DNA of 64,000 nucleotides. It comes from Neurospora crassa OR74A (taxonomy: Eukaryota; Ascomycota; Sordariomycetes; Sordariales; Sordariaceae). Below the pieces are notes generated by a model, which made no database searches, was not told the DNA's origin, and saw only the letters and a program-made list of their open reading frames with translations. The DNA lies in the NCBI RefSeq assembly GCF_000182925.2, contig NC_026502.1:1116001-1180000 (forward strand), in the 5' to 3' direction. Made by a program: the position numbers and the translations under genes. Each line of letters opens with the position of its first letter. Position 1 is the stretch's first letter. This document shows positions 36,186 to 48,094 of the stretch, one piece after another.

Positions 36186-38521
36186 CCCGCGTTGTCCAGT
36201 CGATGGAATCTTGGTTTTGTTCGTTGATGAAATCGACTGCATCTTGTAGTTGTGCGTGTCGACCATGCTCGAACAGAAACTTTTTGGTGGCATTGATGTC
36301 TGCTACAACTTTGTTGAAAATAGCTCGATCTTCTGGGGTTTTTGCCGACGGGACAAAGATACGCGGGAGCTTGTCGGCGATGGGTTTGTCGGCGATGGGT
36401 TTGTCGGCGATGGGTTTGTCGGCAATAGGAAGTTCGGTAGCCGGGGTCGCCTTTGGCTTGTATGGTCCAATACTGGGAGGAGGTATTGGAGTTTCCTTGA
36501 CCGCTTTGATAGATTCGATGCTGGGAGCGGGAGCGGGAGCAGTCTTAGGCTTTGGCATCGGGAATGTGGGAGCGGGAATTGGTGTAATCGTCATCGGCTT
36601 AGTCGGTGGAAGTTCCATCGTCTTTCCGGGCGGCGGGGGCTTGAATGGAGTGTTCTTCAAGTGCTGTGCATGGCGCTTCAACCCCATAAAGAAATCGTCG
36701 AAATTGCGGGCCGTGTCTCGAAGCACCTCAATGTGCTTGAGCAGCATTGTCTTTTGTGGTCTCATTTCAGGATCCATCATTTGTTCATTCAGCCAAGCCA
36801 TGATTGCACTGTGCTGATCCTTCGATATGACCAGTGAATGTCCCTGCGACGATGCTTCTAACGGTCGCTTTTTCCCGGACGACTCGGGTGGCGGGGGGTC
36901 CGGAGTCGGCGACTTGAAGCGTGCTCGCTTGGGTGGCTGTGGTTGGGATTCGTCCTGTTGAACAAACATCTCGTCATCGAAAGGATCTGGAACATCGACA
37001 CCTCTAACTTCGTCGTCATCTGACACTCCGTAGAGATCATCCTCGACATTGGTCGTCGTCGTCGCAAGGTCCAGATATGCACCGCTTCCCACAGGCATTG
37101 CATCCGGAGAGCTGCTGTCACTCGATGGAGATGATGCCTCGGGAGGAGGGGAGTGCGATGTGCCATGTTGCTCCCAGAATGCGGTAGGATTGAATTGAGC
37201 TTCGACAGCTGGTGTCAAAAGAGGCACATTTTCGCGCCAAATGAACGTATTCAATTCGACTTTACGAAAGTCGGGGTGAACGGACAGATTTTCGAATGTA
37301 GACGAGGCCTTTGCACGAGGATCCTTCAACTTCAACCAGTTCGATGATTTGTGCACGAATTTGACATTGCCACGGCCATGCTTGATCATGTTCCTCTGTT
37401 CAAGCATGTAGACTTGGGCTACCTCTCGTAGTGTTTCGATGTACACCTTCTTGAGGAAAAAGAATCGAAGGGAGTTTCGATCCGTGAAATTCTGTTCCCA
37501 GTCAAGATAGGGTGTGATGAAAGAGAATAGGTAGGAAAACAGCGACTCGTCTAGCCTGGCATATGCCCACTTCTTGGTATGTTCGACGTCGTGGTCGTAG
37601 AAATATCCATCCTTGTCGAGGTCGGCATATTCGATGTGAAATCGAAAGTCTGACTTGAAATCCCTGACCCAGCCAATGACTGTCTTGTAGAATCGGTTCC
37701 ACAACATCTCTTGCTTGTATGTGCCAAACCGTTCCATTGTATAGATGTATAGACTAAGAAAAGTCTCGCTTGTTGTCGGAACATCAGGAAAGACGGTGTG
37801 GGCAACGCATGCAGACAAGGCATTCGAGCAGAATACGAAGAAAATCTTTCGATTGAGGGGATCGATTCGGTTCTTCATCTTGTTCAACTCGTCGTCTGAT
37901 GGATTGGTCGGGTCGGGCTTCCACTTAATGTTCGTCATGCGAAAGTCGAGATTTACGATCTTGAGGAAGCTAGATCGCTTGAGTGGGCGAAATGCGCCGG
38001 GATAGGCTTCTTGGAGTTCACTGTACAGCAAACATATTAGTACTAAGTATAGGCGGGAACAGTACTGGACATTTGAAAAGTCAAGGCGTACTTGATGGTG
38101 TGCTTCTCTTTGCTACCGCGCAGAATTGAGCCCGATGCGGTGGGCTTGCGCCGCGTTGGTTCAGCTGGGGTGCGGGGTAGTAGCTGTCTGTGTCGTCTTG
38201 ATGCTCTTCCGCTAGACGCGACGCCAGGGGCAGAGGCACTGCCTTCAGCAGGCGACTGGTTTGTCGGTGCAGATGCGGGAGTCTCATGCATCGTGTCGGA
38301 TGGCTGCGGTTGTTGAACACCAGGCGACTGCGAGGCACCGGGTGCTTGGACATGCTGCGATGATGATTCGGTTACCGAGATGGTTCGCATTAAGCAGCAC
38401 TGCAGTAGATGGATCAGCAACTTACCTCGGTCGTCGCGCTCTCTTGGTGTTTGCGTTTACTAGCCGCACCACCTTCAGTGCGCAACGGAGGCGGGGGGAT
38501 GCCTTCGTCGTCGTCTGCCAT
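36186..38521 (-). CDS. Unrecognised three-exon host gene, 3' end in gap
   Basis: Start ATG at 38519-38521 (MADDDEGIP). Exon 1 is 38521-38426. Intron 1 is 38425-38355 (GTAAGT...CAG, 71 bp). Exon 2 is 38354-38092. Intron 2 is 38091-38021 (GTACGC...TACTAAT...CAG, 71 bp). Exon 3 runs from 38020 into the gap; phases agree (0, then 2). About 731 codons are visible. Residues 1-120 are Ser/Pro/Ala-rich and look disordered. About 121-390 look globular, rich in Phe/Tyr/Leu, with no domain I know; DLDKDGYF resembles an EF-hand loop, probably by chance. The tail is acidic and proline-rich, with basic clusters PPKRARFK and GKKRP that could be nuclear signals, and four PIADK repeats. There is no signal peptide or membrane segment. 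After the gap, a frame ends at 36043 only if the gap is really 100 bp. Function unknown. Confidence 0.78.
36371..36430 (-). repeat. 15-bp tandem repeat encoding PIADK
   Basis: TTGTCGGCGATGGGT occurs three times perfectly (36371-36415), followed by a degenerate fourth unit. It is in frame in exon 3 and encodes four PIADK units, so copy number can change without a frameshift. Confidence 0.9.
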
Positions 38522-38689
38522 GATAGCGAAGATCGTAGTACTTGAAGATCTAGTTGTTGTTGTTGCTGCCAGCAGACACGTCTGGAGATGGAGGAGGTAA
38601 AGACGGAGGGTTTTGATTTTGCGAAGTTGATAGATTTTATTGCGGAAGTGGGCGCGGCTTGTGCGTTGCTCTGGTGAATGCCGGTCAAG
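38522..38689 (-). promoter_or_regulatory. 5' flank of the island gene
   Basis: 168 bp lie between the gene start and the stop of the upstream partial frame. A CAA/CAG-type run (GTTGTTGTTGTTGCTGC on the plus strand, 38553-38569) lies in the presumed 5' leader. GTGAATGG-like words recur at 38676, 38693, 38719 and 38825. No defined promoter element is recognised. Confidence 0.3.
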
Positions 38690-38972
38690 TTAGTGAATGG
38701 CACTTGAAGGCACCGGTGGTGAATGGATGGTGCGTGTAGATTCTGTTGCCTTGGACCGTGTTTCGTCTCGTCTTGTCGCGTTTACTTTGCCGGCTCGTCG
38801 AGGTGCCGGCTCGCCGATGTGCAAGTGAATGGTAAATGTAGGTGACGCAGGTCCACTATCAGCGCGGACCGATTGCTCAGACCATCTCAATAACTCGACA
38901 AGACTGGGAATATCCAACTGCTCACAGGCGCCGATCGAAGTCTGTATCATCGTCGCGTCGACCCAAAATGGG
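38690..38972 (-). CDS. Possible 3' end of an upstream gene, partial
   Basis: A minus-strand frame enters from the gap at 38972 and stays open for about 94 codons to a stop near 38690. It includes MIQTSIGACEQLDIPSL, then a helix-like stretch LVELLRWSEQSV, then a Ser/Thr/Arg-rich end. No family is recognised. It could be the last exon of a gene lost in the gap, or chance. It is on the same strand as the main gene and 168 bp upstream of its start. Confidence 0.3.
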
Positions 38973-39072
38973 NNNNNNNNNNNNNNNNNNNNNNNNNNNN
39001 NNNNNNNNNNNNNNNNNNNNNNNNNNNNNNNNNNNNNNNNNNNNNNNNNNNNNNNNNNNNNNNNNNNNNNNN
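38973..39072. other. Assembly gap (100 N)
   Basis: Exactly 100 N, between the GC-balanced island and RIP-mutated LINE L6. The right edge of the island and the L6 5' end are therefore not seen. Confidence 0.99.
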
Positions 39073-42000
39073 TTTTTATTCGAATAAAAGGAGATTTATA
39101 ATATTATAGTAATTTAGGAGTTAAATAGAAATTTAAATAGGAATATTTATCGTCCTAAAAGCGGAAGGTATTTCGGGGTTAATTTTCTTTGGAGAAGGGA
39201 AGGGCGGTAATATATGCAAATAAAAAATAGAATTTAAAGGACCTAAACTTTTAAATTAGAAAAGATTGGACTATAATTATATTTAAAAAATTTAAAAGAT
39301 TTAACGACCGTCTATTCTATTTACTCTCTTATCTTTATATAAGGAACGCTAGAATATTAGTAGGGGTTACTACTCTTTAAATTTATTAAAGTTAGATTTC
39401 CAACAGGAAATTTAATTATTATTAGGGATTTTAATTTCTATTATCCTAATTAGGATTTAGAGAATAGGACTAACCTAAGGGCTATTCGCTTCATTATATA
39501 GGTACGACGCTAAAGATTTAACTTATTTATCCCCTATAGTAAATTAATTAGATTTAGGAATATAATATAAGGGGAGAGGGATAGAATAATTAATTATATA
39601 TGATTATTACCCGGAGTTAAAGTTAAATACTAGGGAGTGTAGCGGTATGAGTAAATCGGTTTGGACTACTACTTTTAGGAAATTTGGGTTTAAGTAGGAA
39701 GAAAGAATAAAAAAATTAAAGAAGAAGGAGGATATAATTGGAGTTTTATAAATATAGAGAAGGTAAAGAAGGCGTTGGAGAAACGGATATTAGTCTTAAA
39801 AAGGATTAATATAGTAGAGGATTTTGAATTTGCCTTTCGTAGGTTTAATAGAGAATTTATAAGTATTATAGAGGAGTTCGTCTTATATTGGAAGAAAGGT
39901 TGAGGGAGGAGAGTAAATTAGTAGATGTTAGGATATAAAATAATTATGAAAGAAGTATAGAAGATATATTAAAAGTAGTTTAAATATTGGATAGTATTAA
40001 ATTAAAGGGAGTTTATTAAAGTTATAATAAAAAAGAAGAGGATTATTACGAAGGTTCAGTAGGCTATATAATATAATAGTATTATTAAAGCTTTAAAGAA
40101 CTTAAATCGATTTTAGTTATTAGAATAATAGGTTTGGACCCGAAGTTACCGATTAATAAATCCGCTTAAATTACTAACCCTTTAAACCTATAAAGGGGTA
40201 GTAGAAATTAGAAATTATAATAGTAAGGTTAAGATTTCTATTAATTACTTTTTCCCGAAGGTAGAGGTTTTAGTAAATTATTTACTAAATTGGATTAAAT
40301 TATTGAAGGGTCTTAACTTAATAATTATTAGCGAATTAATTAATAAGGAGGACGTTTAGGACGTACTCTTCTAAATAGTATTTAATAAAGCTTCTAAGAT
40401 CGATTAGTATTTAAATAGATTTTTAAAGTTATATAAGTAACTATTCCAATAAACTATAGTATATTTAATATTCGCTAACTTCCGATTCGGCTATTTCCTA
40501 TAGCAATTTAAAAATATAAAGGTAATTATCCTTAAGAAGCTTAGAAAAAATATTACTTAATAAAAGTTAGTAAGTATATAGAGATTAATATTATTATTTA
40601 ATAATATAGGAGAAATCTTTAAAGTATTTATAATTAAAAGATTTATATAGGTAGCTAAAGAATTCAACTTCCTACTAGAGGGCGAAATAAACAACCGGAT
40701 AAACCGTTTAATAGAATTTATAGTCCGGGTAGTTACCGATATAGTATATATAGCTTAGAAACTTAGGGCTATAATATCCCTTATATTCTTAAATTTAAAA
40801 GGAGTATTCGATAGAGTTAATTATAAATAACTTCTATATACCCTATAGGAAATATAATTTTTAATATAAATTATTAAGTAGGTAGTAAATTTCGTTGCTA
40901 GTAGGAGAAGTTCCTTCTTTTTTAATAATAAAACGTTCTACCCCTATATAATTATTATTAGCGTACTATAAAGTTCCCCCCTTTCTCCTATTTCATTTAT
41001 TCTCTTTATTATTCTATTATATTAAAAGTTAGTAATAATTTCAAATATAATTATAGTTAGCTTTGTAAATAATATTAATATTATAATAATAGTTTATACT
41101 ATTAAAGAGAAATATTAAATACTATAAGTGATATAGGAAGTATATTTAGAATAAGTAGGGGCGAAAAGTATGGAATTTGAAGTAATTAAGACGGAATTAA
41201 TCTATTTTATACAGATAAGGGTATTAAGGATAGAAATTTTTTAATTTAAAGATATTATATTTTAATTAATAGAATTAATACAATTCCTAAGGGTTTGGCT
41301 GGATTATAAGTTTAATTATAGGGCTTACATAGAAGCGGTGAAATAAAAAATAANNNNNNNNNNNNNNNNNNNNNNNNNNNNNNNNNNNNNNNNNNNNNNN
41401 NNNNNNNNNNNNNNNNNNNNNNNNNNNNNNNNNNNNNNNNNNNNNNNNNNNNNTTTAAAAATTATTATTAGGGTATATAAAACTATATTAGTAAAAAACT
41501 TAGAAATAGAAATATTTTATTCGCTGTTTAACTTCTATTTTAATAAAAGGGTCTAGGCCTTTAAAGAAAGGCTTACCCGGACGGACTAAGCCCGGTTTAT
41601 TTGGGAAATAGTAGTTTAGGTATTTAATTATATTTAAGTATAATAATGAAGAGGTTAACTATTTATTAATAAATTAGAGAGTAGTATAGTTAAAGTACTA
41701 TAAACCGAGGAATAGGCGCCGATAAAGAAATTATTAATAATAGTAGCCGGTCCTCCCCTAAATTTAGGGACCCTACTACTACTATTACAAATCTTAAAAC
41801 TAATAGCCGCTGATTAGAAGGAGTAGTTAGAAGATATAACGAATTAAAAATAGGTATTGTATTATAATTATTATTTAATAGTAGTAGTAGCGAAATTAAA
41901 GCGACGGTACGAATTTACTATTACCGATTTTACCTTTAAATTTCATAGAGAAGTTATTTAGCAATATATAATTAGTATAAAGAAGAAGGAGGAAAATGCT

Positions 42001-44046
42001 AAAAATTAAGAGAAGACGAAGAAGAATTGTACTTACTAATTAAAGTGAAGAGTTCCTTCCTTATTTAAATTAGGATGGAAATTATTAACCTCCGGGCCTT
42101 CCTCTATAGGAAGAAAATATTAAATATCCTAACCCCTATTTATACCTATAGGTTTAAGGAGGAGACCTTCGCTTATATTATTCTAAATTACTTTAATATA
42201 GATATTATTTTCCAAAATAATTTAAAAGTTTAAGTACTAACGAAGGAGGAATTTTAGGAGTTCCTAAACAATAGAATTAAAACCGAAAGAATTCTATTAT
42301 AGGTATTAAGGTTAGGGAGGTTAAGAAAATATTATTTAATAATTAAATCGGAGGAGGAATAATATAAAGAAATTGCGAGGTACTTTTAAGAAGAATATAA
42401 AATATTAATAATATTAGAATAAAAGGATAGAAACGGAGAAGAGATAATTATATTAATTATAGAAGTTATTTAAGTTGTAGTTATAATAAGAATTAAAAAA
42501 TACTATTTAATAAGCGTTTAATTACATTTAAAAAGCTATTTAAATAGTTCTATTATACGAATTTAATTTGTAATAACCTTATAATACTATTAAACCTAAT
42601 TATTATTTATAAGGGGGCGGCCGGGAGTATTAATAGTTATAGGGCTACTAGGAATGGAACTACTATTATTAGAACCGGAGATTATACGAATAGGAATAGT
42701 AAAATTACTACCGCCGGATATAGTACGTATAGGAGTAATAGTACTACTATTAGAGCCGGATATAATCCGAATTAAATTTATAGTACTATTATTAAGAAGA
42801 GAAGGGATACGATTATAAGTCGGCGATATTACAACTAATAGTATAGGGAAAACGTTTATAATTAGTAGGTAATTTATCCTACTCTAAATATATATATATA
42901 TATATAATAGACGAAATTATTAATAGTACGAACAAAGGTATTTAAGTTACGTTCGAACCTATTTTAATTACCCAATACTATAGTAATAGCTATCGCCTAA
43001 ATAGTGTTATAGGTATTATAAAGGCTAATAGGAATATTTAATATATATATTTTATAGGTATAGGAATAGGTAGCGTTCTAGGTACCGCTGGCTAGGATAG
43101 AAGTTAAATAATAATAAAGAAAAGGAAATATAGAGAATAAGAAATTTATTAATTACCGAAATAAAGTAAATTTTCCTAGTAATAATTTTATAGAAATTAT
43201 CAGGGGAGTTAGGTTTATTACTATATAGGATAAAAGCGAAATATAAAATATAGTAAAGGTAAGGAATTTTACGAACGATACTAATTAAATTAGTATAAGG
43301 GCCGAATAGGATGAGGAAGGAAGCTATATTAGTTCGGGGGAGGACGACCGTTAAGGAAATTATAAAAAGTATAAATAAGGAATATAGGCTCTGAAAGTAT
43401 AATTATAAGGAATATAGGGCCCGGGGATATACTAGGGGAGGGACCTTCTATATTAGAAATTAAATTAATCGGGCTGGGGCGATAATAGTTAGAGGAAACT
43501 ATTTTATTAAAGGTTATAATAGGGAAGAAGGAGAAGGAAAATTAAGAAGGGGTATTACGTAGGGGATTATATAAATAAAGGAAGGGGGTCTTTATACTAT
43601 TGTAAATAGAGGTAGATTTATAGGGTAATAAAGTAAATAATAGGGAGGAAGTATTTGTAAATAGGATAAGGAGGCGGAGAAGTAGAGTAATAGATGGGAA
43701 GATAGGACGGGGAAGTAGGGAAAAGGTAAAAGAAGGAGTAGTAGAGAGTAAAATAGAAAGGTAGTAAAGGAAGTAATATATTTAATTTAGTTTTATTCCT
43801 ATTATCTTTATTATTCTTATCTTAGGATAATATAGTAGTAGGAGAAACGAAATTAGTTTGCTATAGTAGTAGGTGAGAACCGTTATAATTGTAAGTAAAG
43901 TAGGAGCGGCGTAGAGAACTACGACCGAGATAGAGCTAGGGGTTTTTATCCGGCGGTGTTTAATACCGTATAGTTTTCCCCTCTAGAGAACTAGAGAAGG
44001 ACCCCATACTAATAAAGCGCTATAGTTATAGCATAGGGAATAAGAT
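39073..44046 (+). mobile_element. LINE L6 (5' end lost in gap)
   Basis: Plus-strand LINE copy. It begins after the gap at the ORF1/ORF2 border and contains the endonuclease (RDFNFYYPN, family GDFN, near 39425), RT with FVNNINI near 41062, an assembly gap at 41354-41453, the ORF2 C-terminus (near 42280) and the 3' untranslated region with the hairpin terminus ending GGGAATAAGAT at 44046. It lies inside L5 and is opposite in orientation. Aligning to L3 suggests that the internal gap hides about 190 bp. It is heavily RIP-mutated. Confidence 0.87.
41354..41453. other. Assembly gap (100 N) inside LINE L6
   Basis: A nominal 100-N gap. Flanking bases match L3 at 15097 and 15289, so the missing LINE sequence should be near 190 bp. 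Confidence 0.95.
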
Positions 44047-44819
44047 AATTAATTACTCTTAATATATTCTCCGTACTTTTTTTATAGCCATTTTACATCC
44101 TAATATCTATTAATTCGCTTTCCTCCCTCGACCTTTCTTCTAATATAAGACGAATTCTTCTATAATACTTATAAATTCTCTATCGAACTTATAAAAAGCG
44201 AATTTAAGGTCCTCTATTATATTGATCCTCTTTAGGACTAATATCTATTTTAACGCTTCCTTCACCTTCTCTATATCTATAAAATTCTAACTATATTTTC
44301 CTTCTTCTTTAACTTTTTTATTTTTTCTTCCTACTTAAACCTAAATCTCTTAAAGGTAATAGTCTAAGCCAATTTACTCATATTACTACACTCCCTAATA
44401 TTTAACTTCAACCCCGGATAATAATTATATATAATTACTCATTTTATCCCTTTCTCCTTATATTACATTCCTAGATTTAGTTAATTTACTATAGGGGGTA
44501 AATAAATTAAATTTCTAACGTCGTATCTATATAAGGAAGTAAACGGCCCCTAGGTTAATCTTATTTTCTAAATCCTAATTAAAATAATAGAAGTTAAAAT
44601 CCCTAATAGTAATTAAATTTCCCGCTAGGAGTCTAACCTCAATAAATTTAAAGAGTAGTAACTTCTACTAATATTTTAGCGTTCCTTATATAAGGATAAG
44701 AGAATAAATAGAATAAATAGTTATTAGATTCTTCAAATTTTTGAATATAATTATAATCCAATCCTTTCTAATTTAGAAATCTAAATCCTTTAAATTCTAT
44801 TGTCTATTTACATATATTA
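44047..44819 (-). mobile_element. LINE L5, middle part (endonuclease)
   Basis: Minus-strand LINE resumes with the segment upstream of RT and includes the endonuclease (degenerate GDFN near 44590). Relative to L4 about 0.2 kb is missing between 35461 and here. It is interrupted at 44819 by a short LINE fragment. Confidence 0.82.
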
Positions 44820-45302
44820 TATAGACGAGGGAAGGGGGTGCTTGCGCCGTTGCAAATGGAGGTGGATCCGCGGGGTGATAGAGTGAATAACGGGGCGGAG
44901 GTGTTTGTAAACAGGATAAGGAGATGGAGAAGTAGAGTAATAGACGGGAAGATAGGATAGGGAAGCGGGGAAAAGGCGGAGGAAGGAGCGGTAGGGAATA
45001 AAATAGAGAGGTAGTAAAGGAAGTAGTACGCTTGGTCCAATCCTATTCCTATTATCCTTATTATTCTAATATTAGGATAATATAGCGGTAGGAGAGACGA
45101 AATTAGTTCGTTGTAGCGGTAGGTGAGAACCGTTATAACTATAAGCAAAGTAGGAACGGTGTAGAGAACCGCGACCGAGATGGAGCTGGGGGTTTTCATC
45201 CGGCGGTGCTTAATACCGTACGGTTTTCCCCTCTAGAGAACTAAAGAAGGACCCTATACTAATAAGGCGCTATAGTTATAGTATAGGGAATAAGACTATT
45301 AT
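44820..45302 (+). mobile_element. Short 5'-truncated LINE fragment
   Basis: This 483-bp insertion into L5 consists of the family 3' end, with terminus GGGAATAAGAC and tail TATTAT. Target duplications are TATTTACATATATTA (44805-44819) and TATTTATATATATTA (45303-45317), differing by one C/T. It is only lightly RIP-mutated. The 131-codon minus-strand frame at 44804-45199 is antisense to the untranslated region. Confidence 0.9.
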
Positions 45303-47266
45303 TATTTATATATATTACTACCCTTCACTTCTCTAAATAATTAACCCTAAAATATCTCTTACCTTTAAAATAATAAATATCCCCATTTAAATTTCTACCC
45401 AACTCCTAAATTACTATAATATTTTAAATCTCCTTTTATTCGAATAGAAATTTTCCCCTCTTATACAACTTCCTTACATTCTAATAGAGTATTTTTAATT
45501 AAATTATTAATTACTCTAAAATAGGGTTCCTTCTAACCCTTTAGTAGAAAATAAGGGTACTACTTCCTTAGGGGGGGCTATAATTGTATAGGCGCTATTA
45601 CCACTATACGACTAACTTCCCCCTATATTCTATAAATATATATAGTATCAATTTATTAAACTTTAAAGGGTTATAGGCTTCGGCTAGACGGATAGGCCAA
45701 CTAATTTTTTTAACTATTCCCTTTTTATACCTCCTCCAATATATCTCTCCAAAGTAGCAATAGTATAGGAGTTAGGGAGGGTATTTAATAGAATACCTTC
45801 GTTTACAATCTCTATCGTCGGCTCTAATACTTTTCTAATTAAATTCTTACGGGGGGCGAACGCCCGTAGCCTTTTAACGTACATAATGAACGCTTTTATA
45901 ATTGCCTTCCGGAAAATAGGGTACTCCTTATAATTATATACATAATACCCCTTCTTCCTATATAGCTTATAATGAACGAATAACTTATTATTATTAAACG
46001 GACAATTTATTTCGTTAAAGTAGTCTCCTTTATATTTAACTTCGCTATAATAAACGCAAATATTATTTTAATAGTAAAATCTTACTATATATCCAATTCC
46101 CTAATATTTAAAATATTATTAAATATTACTCCAAATTTAGAATAATTCGTATAAATATACATTACTATCCTAGAAAAAGAAATTATTTTAGAGGAAGTAT
46201 ATTACTAATACAGTAATAATTTCTATAAGGAGTAAGCCCCTACTCTTTCCGTCCCTTCTCTTCTATAACTGAATTCTAATAATAAATACCTCCGGGTTCC
46301 TCTCCTTTACTATATTCGAAATAGCTTCCGCTTTAGTATAATTATTAACGCTATTCCAGGGTACATTCTAAACTAATATACTTACAATATTTATAGTAAT
46401 AAAAATATTAGGGCTAAAAACTTCTTTAACCTACACTTAATTTCGCCAATACTAAATATATATAGGTTTATTAAATATAATTATATAATTTCTAATTATT
46501 AGTATTTTGATAGCCGTATAAATTACTAAGCTAAATTTCTTTTCACCTAAATAAATAACTAGGGTTATCTTTATATCTTCGTTCGAACGGTTTACAAATC
46601 TAATAGTAACCGTCGCTCCCTTAATAATAAATTACTATTTAAAGTTAGAGGGGATAAACCTTTTAATAATAGTAAGTAATTATTAGAAGGTAATACTAAT
46701 TTTATCTAGGTTAATTTTCACTATAATATTAACCTAATACTTCGGCGCCTCTTAAACGCCTTTCTTAATTTCCTTTAAAATATCCTTCTTTAAATTATTG
46801 AAATCCTTCCTAATAATAAACTAATTAATTCTAATTTTACTAGCCTTGGATTGTATAAATCTCCTTCTTTTAATACGTACCTTCGTAAATTCGAGAAGTA
46901 ATTCTCGAGCCTAACGATAGTCCTCGGTCGAAATAGTATTATAGTCCGTAAACTTATTTATTCTAACGATAAACTTCTTTAATATTTTATTATCTTTATC
47001 CGTTTTATCCGAAATCTTCGTAGTAAGTATAGCTTCGGGATTGTTATATATTGAAATTTCTACAAATAGGTTATAAACGCTATTTTTAAGTCTACAAACA
47101 CCGCCATCGATGGCTATTAGTAACGATAATATAATACTATCGCTGCGTTCGTCGTAAGATATTATAAAGGATATAAACGACCCTCCTAAGTCGATTGCCG
47201 TTGTTAATTTTCGTTTTGGAGTACTCCTCAACCAGAAATCGGCGTTTCCGGTTTCAAAGCAGTTTT
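45303..47266 (-). mobile_element. LINE L5, 5' part (ORF1)
   Basis: It continues L5 from the short insertion to the family 5' end (complement of TTTCAAAGCAG near 47253). It contains ORF1 with degenerate zinc knuckles near 45930-46130 and the N-terminal frame 46911-47231 (PKRKLTTAIDLGGSF). The three L5 parts add up to about 6.71 kb against 6.93 kb for L4 and L8. Confidence 0.88.
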
Positions 47267-48094
47267 TAAATTTATTATTAAAATGTAGGATAGAAGTAAA
47301 GTTTAAAATATAGTAAAGGTAAGGAATTTTACGAATAATATTAATTAAATTAGTATAAAGGCCGAAGTAGAAGAAGAAAGAAGCTATACTAGTTTTAAAG
47401 AGGACGATTATTAAGGAAATTGCGGAAATTATAAATAAGGAATATAAATTCTGAAAGTAAAGCTATAGGGGATATAGGGCTTAGAGACGGATTAGGGGAA
47501 GGACCTTCTACGTTAGAGGTTAAATTGATCGGGTTAGGGCAATAATAATTAAAGGAAATTATTTTATTAGAAGTTATAATAAAGAGGGACGGGGCGCGGT
47601 ATAGGGGATTATATAAACCAAAGGAAGGGGTCCTTATACTATTATAAATAGAAGTAGATTTATAGGGTAAAAGAGTAAATAATAGGATGGAGGTATTTAT
47701 AAATAGGGTAAGGAGGTAGAGAAGTAAAGTAGTAAATAGGAAGATAAGATAGGGAAGTAGGGAGAAAGCGGAGGAAAGAGCGGTAGGGGGAGAAATAGAA
47801 AAGTAGTGAAGGAAGCGGCGCGCTAAATCTAGTCCTATTCCTATTATTCTTATTATTTTAATATTAGAATAATATAGTAATAGGAAAGATAGAATTAGTT
47901 CGCTATAGTAGTAAGTAAGAACCGTTATAGCTATAAGTAAAGTAGGAGCGGCGTAGAGAATTACAACCGAAACGAAACTAGAGGTTTTCATCCGGCGGCG
48001 CTTAACGCCGTACGGTTTTCCCCTCTAGAGAACTGGAGAAGGACCCTATACCAATAAGGCGCTATAGTTATAGCATAGGGAATAAGACCTTTAT
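47267..48094 (+). mobile_element. LINE L3, third segment: 3' end
   Basis: It starts with the L5 target duplication and carries L3 to its hairpin terminus GGGAATAAGAC at 48088, followed by the L3 target duplication at 48095-48109. The 198-codon minus-strand frame 47395-47991 is antisense to the untranslated region. Confidence 0.88.

Noticed and set aside
36250-36837. Long plus-strand frames at 36080-36837
   Set aside because: They are shadows of the minus-strand exon 3 and mirror its proline-rich and PIADK repeat region as glycine-rich frames.
38043-38420. 125-codon minus-strand frame as a separate gene
   Set aside because: It contains exon 2 plus parts of two introns. Splice signals and phase join it to the frames on both sides.
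47395-47991. Hydrophobic frame starting MKTSS/MKTPS, 78-198 codons, open at 7630, 45199, 47991 and 50125
   Set aside because: It is antisense to the LINE 3' untranslated region in every copy. Its codons (CTA, ATA, TAT, CCC, TCC) contain few CAA, CAG or TGG, so RIP cannot easily create stops, which explains why it stays open.
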